A stretch of DNA of 64,000 nucleotides from Zasmidium citrigriseum (GCA_002786025.1 NHNW01000002.1:434001-498000); one strand, 5' to 3'; counted from the first letter of the stretch, positions 11,295 through 20,641 are shown. Notes: generated from the letters alone by a model not told the origin. Program-made: numbers and translations.

Positions 11295-11798
11295 CTAGTC
11301 CACGGCATTTCCATCTCGACGAGCCGCAGCAAAGGCAGCGGCACCATCAGCGACAAATTGTCTTACCTGTTCCATTGGTGTGTCATCATCGATGCTGTCT
11401 CGAACATAGTCGGCTATAACCTCCCACGTAAGACTAGAGCTGAAGCCGCGAGCAATGAGCTCTTGAGACATGAGCATGCCCGCTTGGAAGTACACATCGT
11501 CGGCGAAAAGGTCATCAAGAGCGAGCGTGAGATCACCGGATTCATCGATGCCGTTGTCTTCGGAAGCGAAAAGTGCCTGGCGGCAGACCGGGCATGTATT
11601 GGCATCCTCCAACCAAGACGTAACGCACTCTGTGCAGAAGATGTGGGACTCATGGCAACCTGGCTGGACTGGATTGGTAGCCTCCTCTCTGCAGATCTGA
11701 CATTCTGGTGCTGGGACTGGTCTTAGACCATTCGCAAGAAACTCGGAGCGACTGGGAAGGTCTGGCGTGTTTGGGGGATTCTGGGACGGAGAAGCCAT
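11295..11798 (-). CDS. RING-HC finger protein, array member 2
   Basis: 167 aa, single exon. The start at 11798 is chosen because MASPSQNPPNTPDLPSRSEF aligns with the start of member 6; the open frame extends 40 codons further without family similarity. The shared motif LPSRSEFLANGLRPV (14-28) precedes a C3HC4 RING at 33-72 (CQIC ... GCHESHIFCTEC ... CPVC). This is the shortest member. Its tail is only mildly acidic and looks helical (ELIARGFSSSLTWEVIADYV). Predicted E3 ligase; no partner evident. Confidence 0.85.
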   Translation of the reverse strand: MASPSQNPPNTPDLPSRSEFLANGLRPVPAPECQICREEATNPVQPGCHESHIFCTECVTSWLEDANTCPVCRQALFASEDNGIDESGDLTLALDDLFADDVYFQAGMLMSQELIARGFSSSLTWEVIADYVRDSIDDDTPMEQVRQFVADGAAAFAAARRDGNAVD

Positions 11799-12047
11799 GG
11801 TGCCACTGGAATTCCTGCCTGCAGGATTCGGTCGATGCGTCAAGGATTGGGAGCGGGAAGAGGTAATGTGAAGACTGTGGGAGAGACGAAGTTCTGACTG
11901 CTGTGTAGATTCGCACATATATCGACCTGCGATTATTACATGCGCACAATGTCATTGATCCTGTCGACGAGATCAAAGAAGCTTTGTGAGAAGGTCGACG
12001 TTGATTGACTTCAAAGGGGTCCATGCTCGCTTTGTGCATGGACGAGC

Positions 12048-12698
12048 CTACAAAGAGGAACTGCTGTGATAGTCTCTTTGAAAGCTGAGCCGACGACTGA
12101 GAGCCGCAGTAGCCTGCTCGAAGTCCTCCCAAAAGTCCGAATCAGTATCGAAGCCAAGGTCACTCATCGATTCAGCTGCAGGCTGAGCCGTCCTCTGTTG
12201 GGTCACAACATCAGCAATGCGCTCCCATGCAGCATCTCTGGCAAGGTAATCGAACGCAACTTCCATCTGGATCGGGTCGCCCTGCTCGCGGAGATTGCGA
12301 ATGGTGGCCATGTGCGTCGCAAAGTCTTGAGGAGGTTGAGCAAAGAATGGGTCGTCAACGAAGTCGAAAGGATCTGGGTCGAAGTCTTCTGATGGGTCAT
12401 AGCGGGAGAAGAGCATTTTTCTGCAGGTTGGGCAAGTGTTGACGTGTGGTTGCTGCAGCCACATAGTGATGCACTCACGGCAGAAGATGTGCTGACTGTG
12501 GCATGGAAGACGGACAGGATCGACTGCTTCGTCGCGGCAGATCTGGCATTCTTCAGGGGTACTGACTGGTTGCATACCGATGGCGAGGAACTCGTCCCGG
12601 CCGGGTAGATTGTGAGGCTCGCCGCAGAATGGGCAAGGTGTGGCATCTGCTGGTCGAAGGTTCGAGGTGTCTCTTGGAGATATGGCAGGGCTGGACAT
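12048..12698 (-). CDS. RING-HC finger protein, array member 3
   Basis: 216 aa, single exon from the ATG at 12698; the frame continues upstream only to a GTG. Residues 22-25 form an extra CPFC pair ahead of the array motif LPGRDEFLAIGMQPV (31-45). The RING spans 51-92 (CQIC ... PCHSQHIFCREC ... CPTC). The extra CxxC, with H29, could be half of a second metal site or a remnant of a duplicated knuckle. The C-terminal half is acidic (SEDFDPDPFDFVDDPFF) and ends in a Ser-rich tail. Confidence 0.85.
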   Translation of the reverse strand: MSSPAISPRDTSNLRPADATPCPFCGEPHNLPGRDEFLAIGMQPVSTPEECQICRDEAVDPVRLPCHSQHIFCRECITMWLQQPHVNTCPTCRKMLFSRYDPSEDFDPDPFDFVDDPFFAQPPQDFATHMATIRNLREQGDPIQMEVAFDYLARDAAWERIADVVTQQRTAQPAAESMSDLGFDTDSDFWEDFEQATAALSRRLSFQRDYHSSSSL

Positions 12699-13285
12699 GG
12701 TGGTCACTTGGAAGTTTGGTTCGGCGATTTCGATGCTGCTTCGGGAGTTTTGAGGCTATTGGTGAAGTGTTTGGAAAGTAGTTGTCTGATCTTTGATCTG
12801 ATGGTGACATGGCTGCAGGTAAATACTTCCAGCGTGCTGTACAATATGTCTGAGAACAAGTGTCGATCACAACTTATTGTTTCGGATATCAAAGAAACCG
12901 AACACTCGGTGAACCATGTCTTGAAGCTACAATAGAAGAGTTCAGTAGGAGAAAGACTGTCGACCTTCTCGCTCTTTCTACTTTCAACGAAGTTGTTCCT
13001 GTTTCAACACGTAACTGCCAATGTGCAACAACGCACCTACCCTCTACACGATGAAGCACCTCAAAGCAAGCAATCACGGAAGACATCGTGCGTTTCAATC
13101 ATTGGAAGAACTCGTCGATCGTTCTACTTGATTTCGGTTCTGTAGTTACGGAAATCGAAGGGAAATTCAAGATTCAGACCTGCTCCTTCGCACCACGCCA
13201 ACGCACATGCACAACAGTCTACGAAAGAGCAGTCTCGGTGAGCTTCTCCGTTGCAAACAGCCCACCTGAATCACTGATTTGACCT

Positions 13286-14272
13286 TCAGATGCCGGGGTA
13301 GTCTTCCTCGTCAGAGCCGCTGTCGCTCAGGGTGAACTCCACCTCGTCATCAACAACATGCTGGAGGGTCTCTCCACCGTCGAATTCTCCGCCGTCGTCG
13401 CTCAGTGCATCGTCCCGACCAGCGTCATCGCTACTCTCGATATCACTGCCCTCCACGTAGAAATCTGGTAGCCCGTTGCCGGTGTCACCGTCGACCCCCT
13501 GACCCTGGAGTCCTGCCAGAAGAGCAGCCTCGAGCTCATCATCAGAATCACCATCTTCCTTCACATCTTCGGCACTCTCCTCATCAAGACCACTGACATC
13601 TTCAACATCTTCATCGCTCTCCTCATCGTAGAGCTCTATCAGCCCATTCAGCGGGTCGACCTCGCCGAGATCACTATCATCATCCACGTCGTCAACCTCA
13701 TCGCCAACGCCAGCCAATTCCTCGTCCAATTCTATTTCCTCCAAATCACTGTCGTCGCTCTCTCCAACGTATAGCACAGCCCGAAATTGCGGACAAGTGG
13801 TATTTCCTGCATCAAACCACGTCACGAGGCAGTCGTAGCAGAAGACGTGAGTTGAGTGGCAAGGGGGATGGACTGCATCTGTGGGTGCTTCCGAACAGAT
13901 GGGACACTCGAATCCTGGAGCAGGATCGCTGACATCTTCCAAGCGATCTGTGAGCAGTTCGTCGAGAGCGGGTAGGTACTCGTCCGCCGCTGGAGTCTCT
14001 GTGCTGTCGCTGTCGTCGCTATCGTCAGCATTCAGATCGTAGAGAACGGTTCGACAATGTGGGCAAGTATTGCTGCCCGATTCCAGCCATACGGATACGC
14101 AGTCGAGACAAAAGATGTGGCTGGCGTGGCAAGGGGGATGGACTGGTTCTGTAGGCGGCTCTGAGCAGATTGGGCACTCGAGATCCGGAGATGGGTTGTC
14201 GACGGGCTGCAGCCATCCGATGATGAAGTCGTCCAGGCTTGGGAGATCGATGTTGGTTGATGGAGTCTCCAT
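13286..14272 (-). CDS. Double RING protein, second RING degenerate, array member 4
   Basis: 328 aa, single exon. The start at 14272 gives METPSTNIDLPSLDDF, the array N-terminal motif; the 78 upstream in-frame codons look non-coding. RING1 is at 33-73 (CPIC ... PCHASHIFCLDC ... CPHC). RING2 at 123-163 is an internal duplicate together with its leader (LPALDELLTDRLEDV), but its last ligand reads CPQF instead of CPxC: codon TTT at 13784-13786, one base from TGT. RING2 thus keeps seven of eight ligands. The remaining 165 residues are highly acidic Asp/Glu/Ser repeats. Predicted E3 ligase using RING1; RING2 may be structural. Confidence 0.87.
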   Translation of the reverse strand: METPSTNIDLPSLDDFIIGWLQPVDNPSPDLECPICSEPPTEPVHPPCHASHIFCLDCVSVWLESGSNTCPHCRTVLYDLNADDSDDSDSTETPAADEYLPALDELLTDRLEDVSDPAPGFECPICSEAPTDAVHPPCHSTHVFCYDCLVTWFDAGNTTCPQFRAVLYVGESDDSDLEEIELDEELAGVGDEVDDVDDDSDLGEVDPLNGLIELYDEESDEDVEDVSGLDEESAEDVKEDGDSDDELEAALLAGLQGQGVDGDTGNGLPDFYVEGSDIESSDDAGRDDALSDDGGEFDGGETLQHVVDDEVEFTLSDSGSDEEDYPGI

Positions 14273-14722
14273 ATCTGTTTGAAAGTTGAGTGTACGTATT
14301 CTGGGAGTCTGTTTGGTTGTTTCAGGAGGGTTGAGGAAGGGTACGCACAAGTTGGGTATGTATACTGCTCGAAACGACGCACAACACATCAGACTGTGAC
14401 TGATTCTCAGGTGTCGAGCGTCAAAGTAAAGTCTCGGACACAATATCATTGTGTTGATTCTCTTATCGGTGCAGACAAAGGTTCGAGTCCGTTCTTGGTG
14501 TGACATTCTCTACTGTATTCGACAAACAGTAGGTCGCTTCAATCGCGACTCCCATGCTCAGCCCATTAGCGAACAAGGAACAATCATGATCCCCTGTTTC
14601 CATGAGCCAATTGCCGATGACTTTCACCGTGCTACCGTTCCATCAAAGGGTCGAAACGAAGTCGAACCCCCTCTTCTATCCAGTCTGCATCTTCAATCCT
14701 TTTCGTCTTCTTCGCTCATGGA

Positions 14723-15847
14723 CTATTCGGGGACGTAGACTTCCTCGTCCATCCCGTCACCTCCATAACCACCTTGCTCGCTCTCAAAGTTGCGCACAGT
14801 GAATCCATCCATTTCGTTGTCGTAGTCTCCGAATTCTCCCATCATCGCATCCAGGTCATCGTCTTCTTCTTCTGCGTGCGATTGACCTGGCAGGTTGTTC
14901 CCTCCGCCATCGTAAGTATCGAATTCGTCATCAGAAGAGGTATCATCAGAATCCGACTCCATATCCTCGTCGAAGTCGTCGTCAACAGCTTCCTGGTACT
15001 CCCTCAGACGAGCAGCCAACCGGGCAATGTGAGCCCTCTGGTTCGCTTCCATGTCACTATGACGGCCACCTTCCCGCCCAGCAGATGTGTTGCTGTTCTC
15101 GCCACCATCGACATCAGACTCGTCGTCAGCCAAATCCTCCTCCAAATCCACTCCCATACGACGGGCTTGTTCATTGGCTTCTCGAAGATAGGCCCTGAAC
15201 GCCTCATCTTCCGCTGCCATCAGCTCGTCCACGTTGTCGGAAGTATCGTTGTCAGCTGCCTCCTGAATCTCCCTGACACGAGCAGCTAACCCGGCGATGC
15301 GAGATCTGGGACCCTCTGCTGAGTCGTCGTCGTCAGGGCGGTCTCCCTGCTCAGTGGGCGTATCTCTGCCCTCGCCACCTTCACGAACGGACTCGTCGTC
15401 AGAGTCCATGTTCTCGTCGTCCGCACCCTCCCACTCCTGAAGCTGCCTCATGCGAGCAGTCAACCTTGCAAGTCGAGCGGGTGTATCTTCGTCCTCGTCA
15501 GAGTCCCAGATCGGGTCTCTGTCCGGACCGACCCAGGGTCTACGGCCCGGAGTCCAGTCGAGATCGTCCTCCGAGTCTTCTGCCTCCGAGTCCGAGTCAT
15601 TCTGCACCTTCTGAAAAAGCGCAGTGCGACATTGCGTGCAGGTGTTGTGTTTCTCTAACCACTTCTCGAGGCAGATCTTGCAGAAGACGTGGCTATTGTG
15701 GCATGGTGGATGGACGGGATTGGTGGGCACATCGAAGCAGATGAGGCATTCGAGGGGTTTCTCCGGCTCGAGGAACACGAGGCCACTGGCGAGAAAGTCG
15801 TCGCGAGTTGGCAGGGTGGTCGGGTTGTCGGCCATTGGAGTAGCCAT
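14723..15847 (-). CDS. RING-HC protein with repeated helical tail motif, array member 5
   Basis: 374 aa, the longest member; start at the ATG at 15847 (a GTG lies upstream in frame). The array motif LPTRDDFLASGLVFL (12-26) precedes the RING at 34-73 (CLIC ... PCHNSHVFCKIC ... CTQC). The tail carries three copies of a 16-residue motif, (R/H)(L/I)A(R/G)L(A/T)AR(L/V/M)R(E/Q)(I/Y/L)QE(A/W), near 124-139, 182-197 and 272-287, separated by acidic linkers. The motif looks amphipathic and could be an oligomerisation or binding helix. No other family recognised. Confidence 0.85.
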   Translation of the reverse strand: MATPMADNPTTLPTRDDFLASGLVFLEPEKPLECLICFDVPTNPVHPPCHNSHVFCKICLEKWLEKHNTCTQCRTALFQKVQNDSDSEAEDSEDDLDWTPGRRPWVGPDRDPIWDSDEDEDTPARLARLTARMRQLQEWEGADDENMDSDDESVREGGEGRDTPTEQGDRPDDDDSAEGPRSRIAGLAARVREIQEAADNDTSDNVDELMAAEDEAFRAYLREANEQARRMGVDLEEDLADDESDVDGGENSNTSAGREGGRHSDMEANQRAHIARLAARLREYQEAVDDDFDEDMESDSDDTSSDDEFDTYDGGGNNLPGQSHAEEEDDDLDAMMGEFGDYDNEMDGFTVRNFESEQGGYGGDGMDEEVYVPE

Positions 15848-16162
15848 GTTGGGAATTGTCACTGGTCGGAATGTTCGAGGGTCAGTGCTGGTTTGATTGC
15901 AGTAGGGCAGAAGTTAGGAAGGAAGGAGAAGTTGGGAATGGAGCTTTTGAAGAACGAGAGAAGAAGCGCGACAAAGTGAATGGTTGCCCATGGCAACGAG
16001 TTCATGACCTTGAGGTGTGAATGCTATTATCAAGATTCACAAAGGAGACAAATGAAAGGGCCTTCAGTTGGTAGAGAAATTCACATACCGTGGACTCTAA
16101 GGTTAAGGACTCACACCAAATCTCATAACTTGACTATCGATTTGGCTATGGATGCAGCTTGC

Positions 16163-16795
16163 TTAGGGCTCGTAGTCGCTGTCGTTCGGATCGTCCTCCA
16201 TCTCAACGTCTGAGTCGTCGTCGCTGGAGTACTCGTCATCGGCGACCTCGCCATCCTCATCTTCTGCATCCGAGTCCTCCTCATCATCGTAATCATCGGC
16301 ATCATCGGTCCTCTCAGTCTCCGCTCTGCGATACTTTCTCTTCCTGACTGGCTCATCTTCCTCGTCAGAGTCGGAGTCAGCATCGTCAGAATCGCCAGTG
16401 TAGTCCTCATCTTCTGAGTTGTCTCTAGCCAGGATCTCCTGCAACTCTTCGTTCTCAGACCATGACATCTCCTCGTCTTCGTCCTCCTCCTCCTCCTCTT
16501 CTTCTTCCTCCTCCTCCTCTTCAATCATCTCTGCATCGTTGACCTCATCGTCTGGCAAGTCGAAAAGCACAGTCCGACACGTCGGACACGTGTTGACATC
16601 GTCCTTTTGAAGCCACATCGAAATGCACTCTTGGCAAAACATGTGAGTTGTGTGGCAGGGGAGATGTACAGGATTCGTGAACGGGTCGAGGCAAGTCGGG
16701 CAGGCGACGTCTGCTGCTGGTAGGTCGGTGACTGGTATCAGGCCGTTTGCCAGAAAGGCCTGGCGAGTTGGGAGGTTGGGAGTGTTGGTAGCCAT
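16163..16795 (-). CDS. RING-HC finger protein with acidic tail, array member 6
   Basis: 210 aa, single exon. The start at 16795 gives MATNTPNLPTRQAFLANGLI, aligned with members 2 and 5. The RING spans 32-73 (CPTC ... PCHTTHMFCQEC ... CPTC). A run of 13 Glu and further Asp/Glu (about 90-110) is encoded by a GAG/GAA repeat, prone to slippage. One basic patch, VRKRKYRR, sits within the acidic tail and may be a nuclear localisation signal. It is the first gene of the array in transcription order. Confidence 0.86.
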   Translation of the reverse strand: MATNTPNLPTRQAFLANGLIPVTDLPAADVACPTCLDPFTNPVHLPCHTTHMFCQECISMWLQKDDVNTCPTCRTVLFDLPDDEVNDAEMIEEEEEEEEEEEEEDEDEEMSWSENEELQEILARDNSEDEDYTGDSDDADSDSDEEDEPVRKRKYRRAETERTDDADDYDDEEDSDAEDEDGEVADDEYSSDDDSDVEMEDDPNDSDYEP

Positions 16796-17237
16796 CTTGC
16801 ACGTGCTCGATAGCTGAAGGGATATCGTTGGGTGAAGGAAGCTGATGGTAATCAAGAGGAAGTCGAGGTTTTATTTTGCCGTCCACACCACGACACCCGA
16901 CGCTCTATGCGTTGGGGGACGTCGTAGATCGAGGTTACGGAATGCACAAAGGCATTGTGTATAAGCCGGTGAACGCATTCACGGGCGTGCTCGTCGAAGT
17001 TATATTTGGCGCATTCAACGCTCAGAGCTGTATTGTGAGAGTATACTGTAGAGTGCATCAGCAAGATGAAAAGTCCATGACCTTTAATATACTTCGGCCC
17101 CACAGCATACTGCAGCTCTCGAACCTCTGTGTCAGCCATGCATACTAGGTTTTCTTTGTCCTAAACAAGACACCCCAAAAGACACCAGCCAAGACCTTCC
17201 GCACTTGCAACCCTCCCCTGAAAGTCTCACGCCCCCA
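16796..17237. other. Intergenic, no gene seen
   Basis: 442 bp between the RING array and the secreted protein gene. Short frames only. It contains the upstream region of array member 6 and the 3-prime flank of the secreted protein gene. Confidence 0.5.
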
Positions 17238-17784
17238 TCAAAACGGCCCACTCGGCCTCCCCAAGTTATGAATCCGATTTACAGTCGTATCCCCAAAAAC
17301 GTTGTTGATCATGTTGACCCCGATATCCGGCGAATCGCCCCAAAAGCAATTCGTCACCCTCGCCGCCATCCCCGTGCAGAAACCCACATTGAGTCCAGCG
17401 CAATCGCCTCCATTGGCCGGAGTGGTACAGTGTAGAGCGACGGTCGAGACGACGTCGACTTCGCAGCAGGCCCAGGTGCCGTCGCAGTAGGAATAGTCTT
17501 TGCCGTTGGTTTCCGCTGAGGTGGTATTAGTTTGTATGGGTGTGGAGGGGTTGAGGGGGGGATTTACAGTAGACGCATTGGAGGTCGGATTGGTTTAGGT
17601 CCCAGCAGGAGAGGTTGACGCCTAGGCCGGGAGGTGGGTTGTTTCCTGTGAAGAAGGATTTGCAGCAGCTGACGACGGAGGGGTGTTTGCAGTGTGGTTT
17701 CTGCCAGGGTGGGTAGGCTTGTGGTGTTGCTGTGACGAATGCCGAAAGGAATGGGACTGCGGCGAAGGTGTGTTGAAGGAGCAT
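17238..17784 (-). CDS. Small secreted cysteine-rich protein (candidate effector)
   Basis: Model is complement(join(17238..17515,17568..17784)), 164 aa, with a 52-nt intron (GTAAAT...CTCAG). Residues 1-20 form a signal peptide ending in VTATPQA. The mature part has twelve cysteines at 32, 40, 41, 60, 70, 83, 89, 90, 102, 111, 119 and 129, arranged as two C-x5/7-CC-x(11-18)-C-x(8-9)-C blocks. Each half resembles the other in spacing, suggesting an ancient internal duplication. The pattern recalls hydrophobins but has too many cysteines. Likely an extracellular structural protein or effector; no catalytic motif. Confidence 0.8.
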
Positions 17785-18529
17785 CTTGAGAGGACGGCAA
17801 CTGCTGCAACATTAACAGCAGAAAGTAACAAAATTCCCTACCTTGAGCACGAGTATCTTTAAAGGGCTACTGATTGCTCAGTGGAATCAATCGCCGTTTA
17901 TGCTCGCGTAGATAGAGTTTGATATCCTCACCAGGATAGAAACTCCTTCCAAGGGTCATCCCACCCACACATGGCTTTTCGAATGTCGGGTGCCTCGTAT
18001 TCATCTATTCGCTCCTTGTATCTCATGTTTATGGAGACAATAGGCGTATTCAGCTTCGCTTCGAAAGGCGAGTGGTCGAAGTGACTTCTGAAAAGTCCAG
18101 GGCAAAGAATGCTTGCTCGCCCTCTTCCACTATCTGTCTTCCAGAAGCGGGCAGTGGTCAATGGCGACACCTGAGCGTCGGCCTTCAAGATCATCGAGGA
18201 GAACATCTGTGATGAAGCGGCCAGACGAAGAGATCGGGTGAGTGAGAGGTAATTGAAGAAGGAAAAACGAACCAGTGAGAAAGGAGGTGAAGTCAAGGAA
18301 GGACCCACCTCCTTTTCTCCCATTGGCTGACCGCGGGCCCAAGGAAGCGACACCCGCGACAGCGATGAAAAGAAGACCTCATGAGTCTGTAGTACTCTCG
18401 CGTGTCACGATACTCGTCATTACTACATTCCTCGGAACAAAGATCTCTAGATGCGTAAAGAACAGCCCGGCCGCTTTACCCTTTCCCGATCCAAAAACGC
18501 CGCGGCAATGCAATACAATCAGCACCGCT
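17785..18529. other. Intergenic; possible remnant coding sequence
   Basis: 745 bp. A minus-strand frame at 17928-18353 (141 codons) and an overlapping one at 18130-18342 each contain stretches that read like protein (for example the end KAMCGWDDPWKEFLSW), but neither has a start, introns or domain I can defend. It may be a decayed gene fragment or chance. Confidence 0.3.
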
Positions 18530-20641
18530 CTAATCATTCTTCCCTTGCCCTGCTGAATTACCGCCTAATAGCCCATTCATACCACCCTTTTCGCTCAGCC
18601 TGATGTATCCGCCTTGACCAAACGTGGTCGGCATGTGTCTTCGGCCGTATATCGCACTGACGATGAGCATTCCGAGAAGAATGCCAGCTGATACGAGTGG
18701 GTGCTCAAAGACTTGGCCCTTGACCACCCACCAGATGTGTCCGATGGCGTTGGTCGTGCTCTTCGCGGCGATCTTGGGTGGGTTGGCGACGATTCTGGGC
18801 AGGGTCTCGAGGATCGATGTTCGGCTAGGAACGATTGGATTGCCGGTCATGGTCACGTCCCAATACCTGTGGTTGTCCTCATCGTTGATGACGACCTTCT
18901 CGCCATCCCCAACAGAGATGCCAAAGGTCGTTCGAATCCATCTTTCCCAGAAGACACCATCGACCCAGGCGAATCCCACTTCCTTTCGCTCGATATCGTC
19001 CATGTTGATCCTGATGCTCTTGGCGGCGCGCAGAGCCCTTTGATCGTTGCGGTCTTCGGCTTCTTCAATACGTAGCTGCTTCGCGTCACGGAGTTCTTGC
19101 CGTTCGAGTTGGAAGGCTTGCGTCTGCTTGTCAATCCATTCCAGTGCAGCGTTTTTGATCTCCCTCTTTGCCGCAACGAACTCTTCGGGGCGGTCTCGGG
19201 ATAAGATGCCAAGAACGACAAGTCTGCCGTCCATGATCTCGCGGGCGTTCGAGGCTGTAAGCTCTGGGACGATTGGAAGCCACACGGTCTTCATCCACGA
19301 TAACACTCTTCGATAGTCCCGCATGTCGCGAGGTGAGAGGCCGGTATAATAAGTCGGCTTGCCATCGCGGCTGACGAGAAGTCGTGGCCAGGTGCTGATC
19401 TTGAAGCGTTCGTTCAGGAGAGTGTCGTTCGTCTTGACAAGCTTGGCGTGGCCAACCAAGCTCAAAGTAAGGCGTTCCAGTGCGGAGAAGTCCTCGCTAG
19501 TGGTGGCATCGTCGTAGAAGTACAGGAAGATGACTTCCTCCTTCTTTTCCATCTCCTCGAATGAGGCAGCATTGACATCGATGATGCCGTCTGCAACTGA
19601 TACGGCCTTGTTGGCAAAGCTGACAAGATCTCCAACACCGCGTAGGCCATCATATTCGATGCGTTCGCCACCGCGGAAGAAGAGAATCGTAGGATAGCCG
19701 CGAACCTTGACATCCTTGCAAAGTCGTTTCTCTGCCTCGCAGTTGACCTCGCCAATGTTGAGTTGTCCCTGCATCTGCCGAGCCATGCCTTGCCAGTTGG
19801 GAGCCATAGCCTGGCAGTGGTGGCACCAGGGTGCGTAGAATTTGACGAACCAAGGCTCGCGGGTGGTCGTGACGAGACGCTGGAACTGTTCTGCAGACAG
19901 AGGCAAGGACTTGCCCCTGGGATTCGGTGTCTGCTTGGTCGGCTCCTCGATCCTGGTTGCCGTAGCAGTCGACTTGGCGGGAGCCGTGACCTTCTCATCC
20001 TTGTCCTTACCGACAGGTGCCTCCAGTGGTGTCGGCGGCGCGGACTTCGCTCCAACCTTTGGCAGCTTGGGTCCCCCTTTCGGTCTCGAGCCTGGCTTGA
20101 TCGTCTCCAAGATCTGCTCCACCCACTTGCTCATAGCAGCGAGATCCTTCGCTCCCGTCTTCTTCTCCACCTCTTTGCCATCCTTAAACAACACAATCGT
20201 GGGGAAAGACTGTACACCCTTCTTCGAGCACGCATCCCCATTAGCTACACAGTCCACCCTCGCGAAATTAAAGTTGTAATAACGCTTGAAACTGTTCAAA
20301 TCATTATGAGATTCGCCAGATCCCGGTGTTTGCGGTACTGGCTCAGAAGTGTAGTAGAATTCGTATAAAGTCTGCCAGGTAGGCGCAAATGCGGTGCAGT
20401 GGTGGCAGTATGGACTGAAGAACTCGACGAACCAGTAGCCGTCTTTGAGGAGCTCGTCGATGGTGTCGCCGGGCAGTTCGGGTAGTGCGGGAACGGTCTT
20501 ATCGTTGAAAGTGGTCGTCTTCCCTGCGCTGTCTTCTGAATCTCGCTTGACCAGTCTTTTGGCTGGTGCGGGCTCTTCTGCCAGAGATGCTGAGGCAATA
20601 AGCGGCACAGCGAGCCAGCGTAGTATCGTCGAGCCGCGCAT
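18530..20641 (-). CDS. Transmembrane protein disulfide isomerase with two thioredoxin domains
   Basis: 703 aa, single exon. Residues 1-21 are a signal peptide. Thioredoxin domain 1 has the active site SPYCHHC (79-82 CHHC) and domain 2 has APWCHHC (273-276); both are followed by the cis-Pro region (FPTIVLF, YPTILFF). A Pro/Lys/Thr-rich linker (about 183-245) joins them. The C-terminal half is a redox-inactive thioredoxin-like plus charged helical region. One membrane helix lies near 645-668 (VSAGILLGMLIVSAIYG), with a short cytosolic tail. The layout matches fungal EPS1/TMX-type PDIs that oxidise or survey membrane proteins in the ER. It shares a 437-bp upstream region with the complex I gene. 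Confidence 0.9.
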   Translation of the reverse strand: MRGSTILRWLAVPLIASASLAEEPAPAKRLVKRDSEDSAGKTTTFNDKTVPALPELPGDTIDELLKDGYWFVEFFSPYCHHCTAFAPTWQTLYEFYYTSEPVPQTPGSGESHNDLNSFKRYYNFNFARVDCVANGDACSKKGVQSFPTIVLFKDGKEVEKKTGAKDLAAMSKWVEQILETIKPGSRPKGGPKLPKVGAKSAPPTPLEAPVGKDKDEKVTAPAKSTATATRIEEPTKQTPNPRGKSLPLSAEQFQRLVTTTREPWFVKFYAPWCHHCQAMAPNWQGMARQMQGQLNIGEVNCEAEKRLCKDVKVRGYPTILFFRGGERIEYDGLRGVGDLVSFANKAVSVADGIIDVNAASFEEMEKKEEVIFLYFYDDATTSEDFSALERLTLSLVGHAKLVKTNDTLLNERFKISTWPRLLVSRDGKPTYYTGLSPRDMRDYRRVLSWMKTVWLPIVPELTASNAREIMDGRLVVLGILSRDRPEEFVAAKREIKNAALEWIDKQTQAFQLERQELRDAKQLRIEEAEDRNDQRALRAAKSIRINMDDIERKEVGFAWVDGVFWERWIRTTFGISVGDGEKVVINDEDNHRYWDVTMTGNPIVPSRTSILETLPRIVANPPKIAAKSTTNAIGHIWWVVKGQVFEHPLVSAGILLGMLIVSAIYGRRHMPTTFGQGGYIRLSEKGGMNGLLGGNSAGQGKND

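Larger units (their letters stand above)
10885..16162. other. Spacers within the RING gene array
   Basis: The gaps between the six array genes are 10885-11294 (410), 11799-12047 (249), 12699-13285 (587), 14273-14722 (450) and 15848-16162 (315). Each should hold the 3-prime end of one gene and the promoter of the next. I see no other genes or transposon ends in them. A perfect B-box-like 11-mer (14480-14490) has no tRNA around it. Confidence 0.5.

Noticed and set aside
14480..14490. Exact tRNA B-box-like sequence GGTTCGAGTCC
   Set aside because: No matching A box, the T stem pairs poorly and no acceptor stem can be formed; treated as chance in a spacer of the RING array.
14273..14506. N-terminal extension of array member 4
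   Set aside because: The 78 extra codons have no similarity to other array members, whose common start motif begins at 14272.
16470..16525. Microsatellite as separate element (CTC/TTC run)
   Set aside because: It is the coding run for the poly-Glu tract of array member 6 on the minus strand.
17238..17784. Hydrophobin call for the secreted cysteine-rich protein
   Set aside because: Hydrophobins have eight cysteines in one C-CC-C-C-CC-C pattern; here there are twelve in two blocks.
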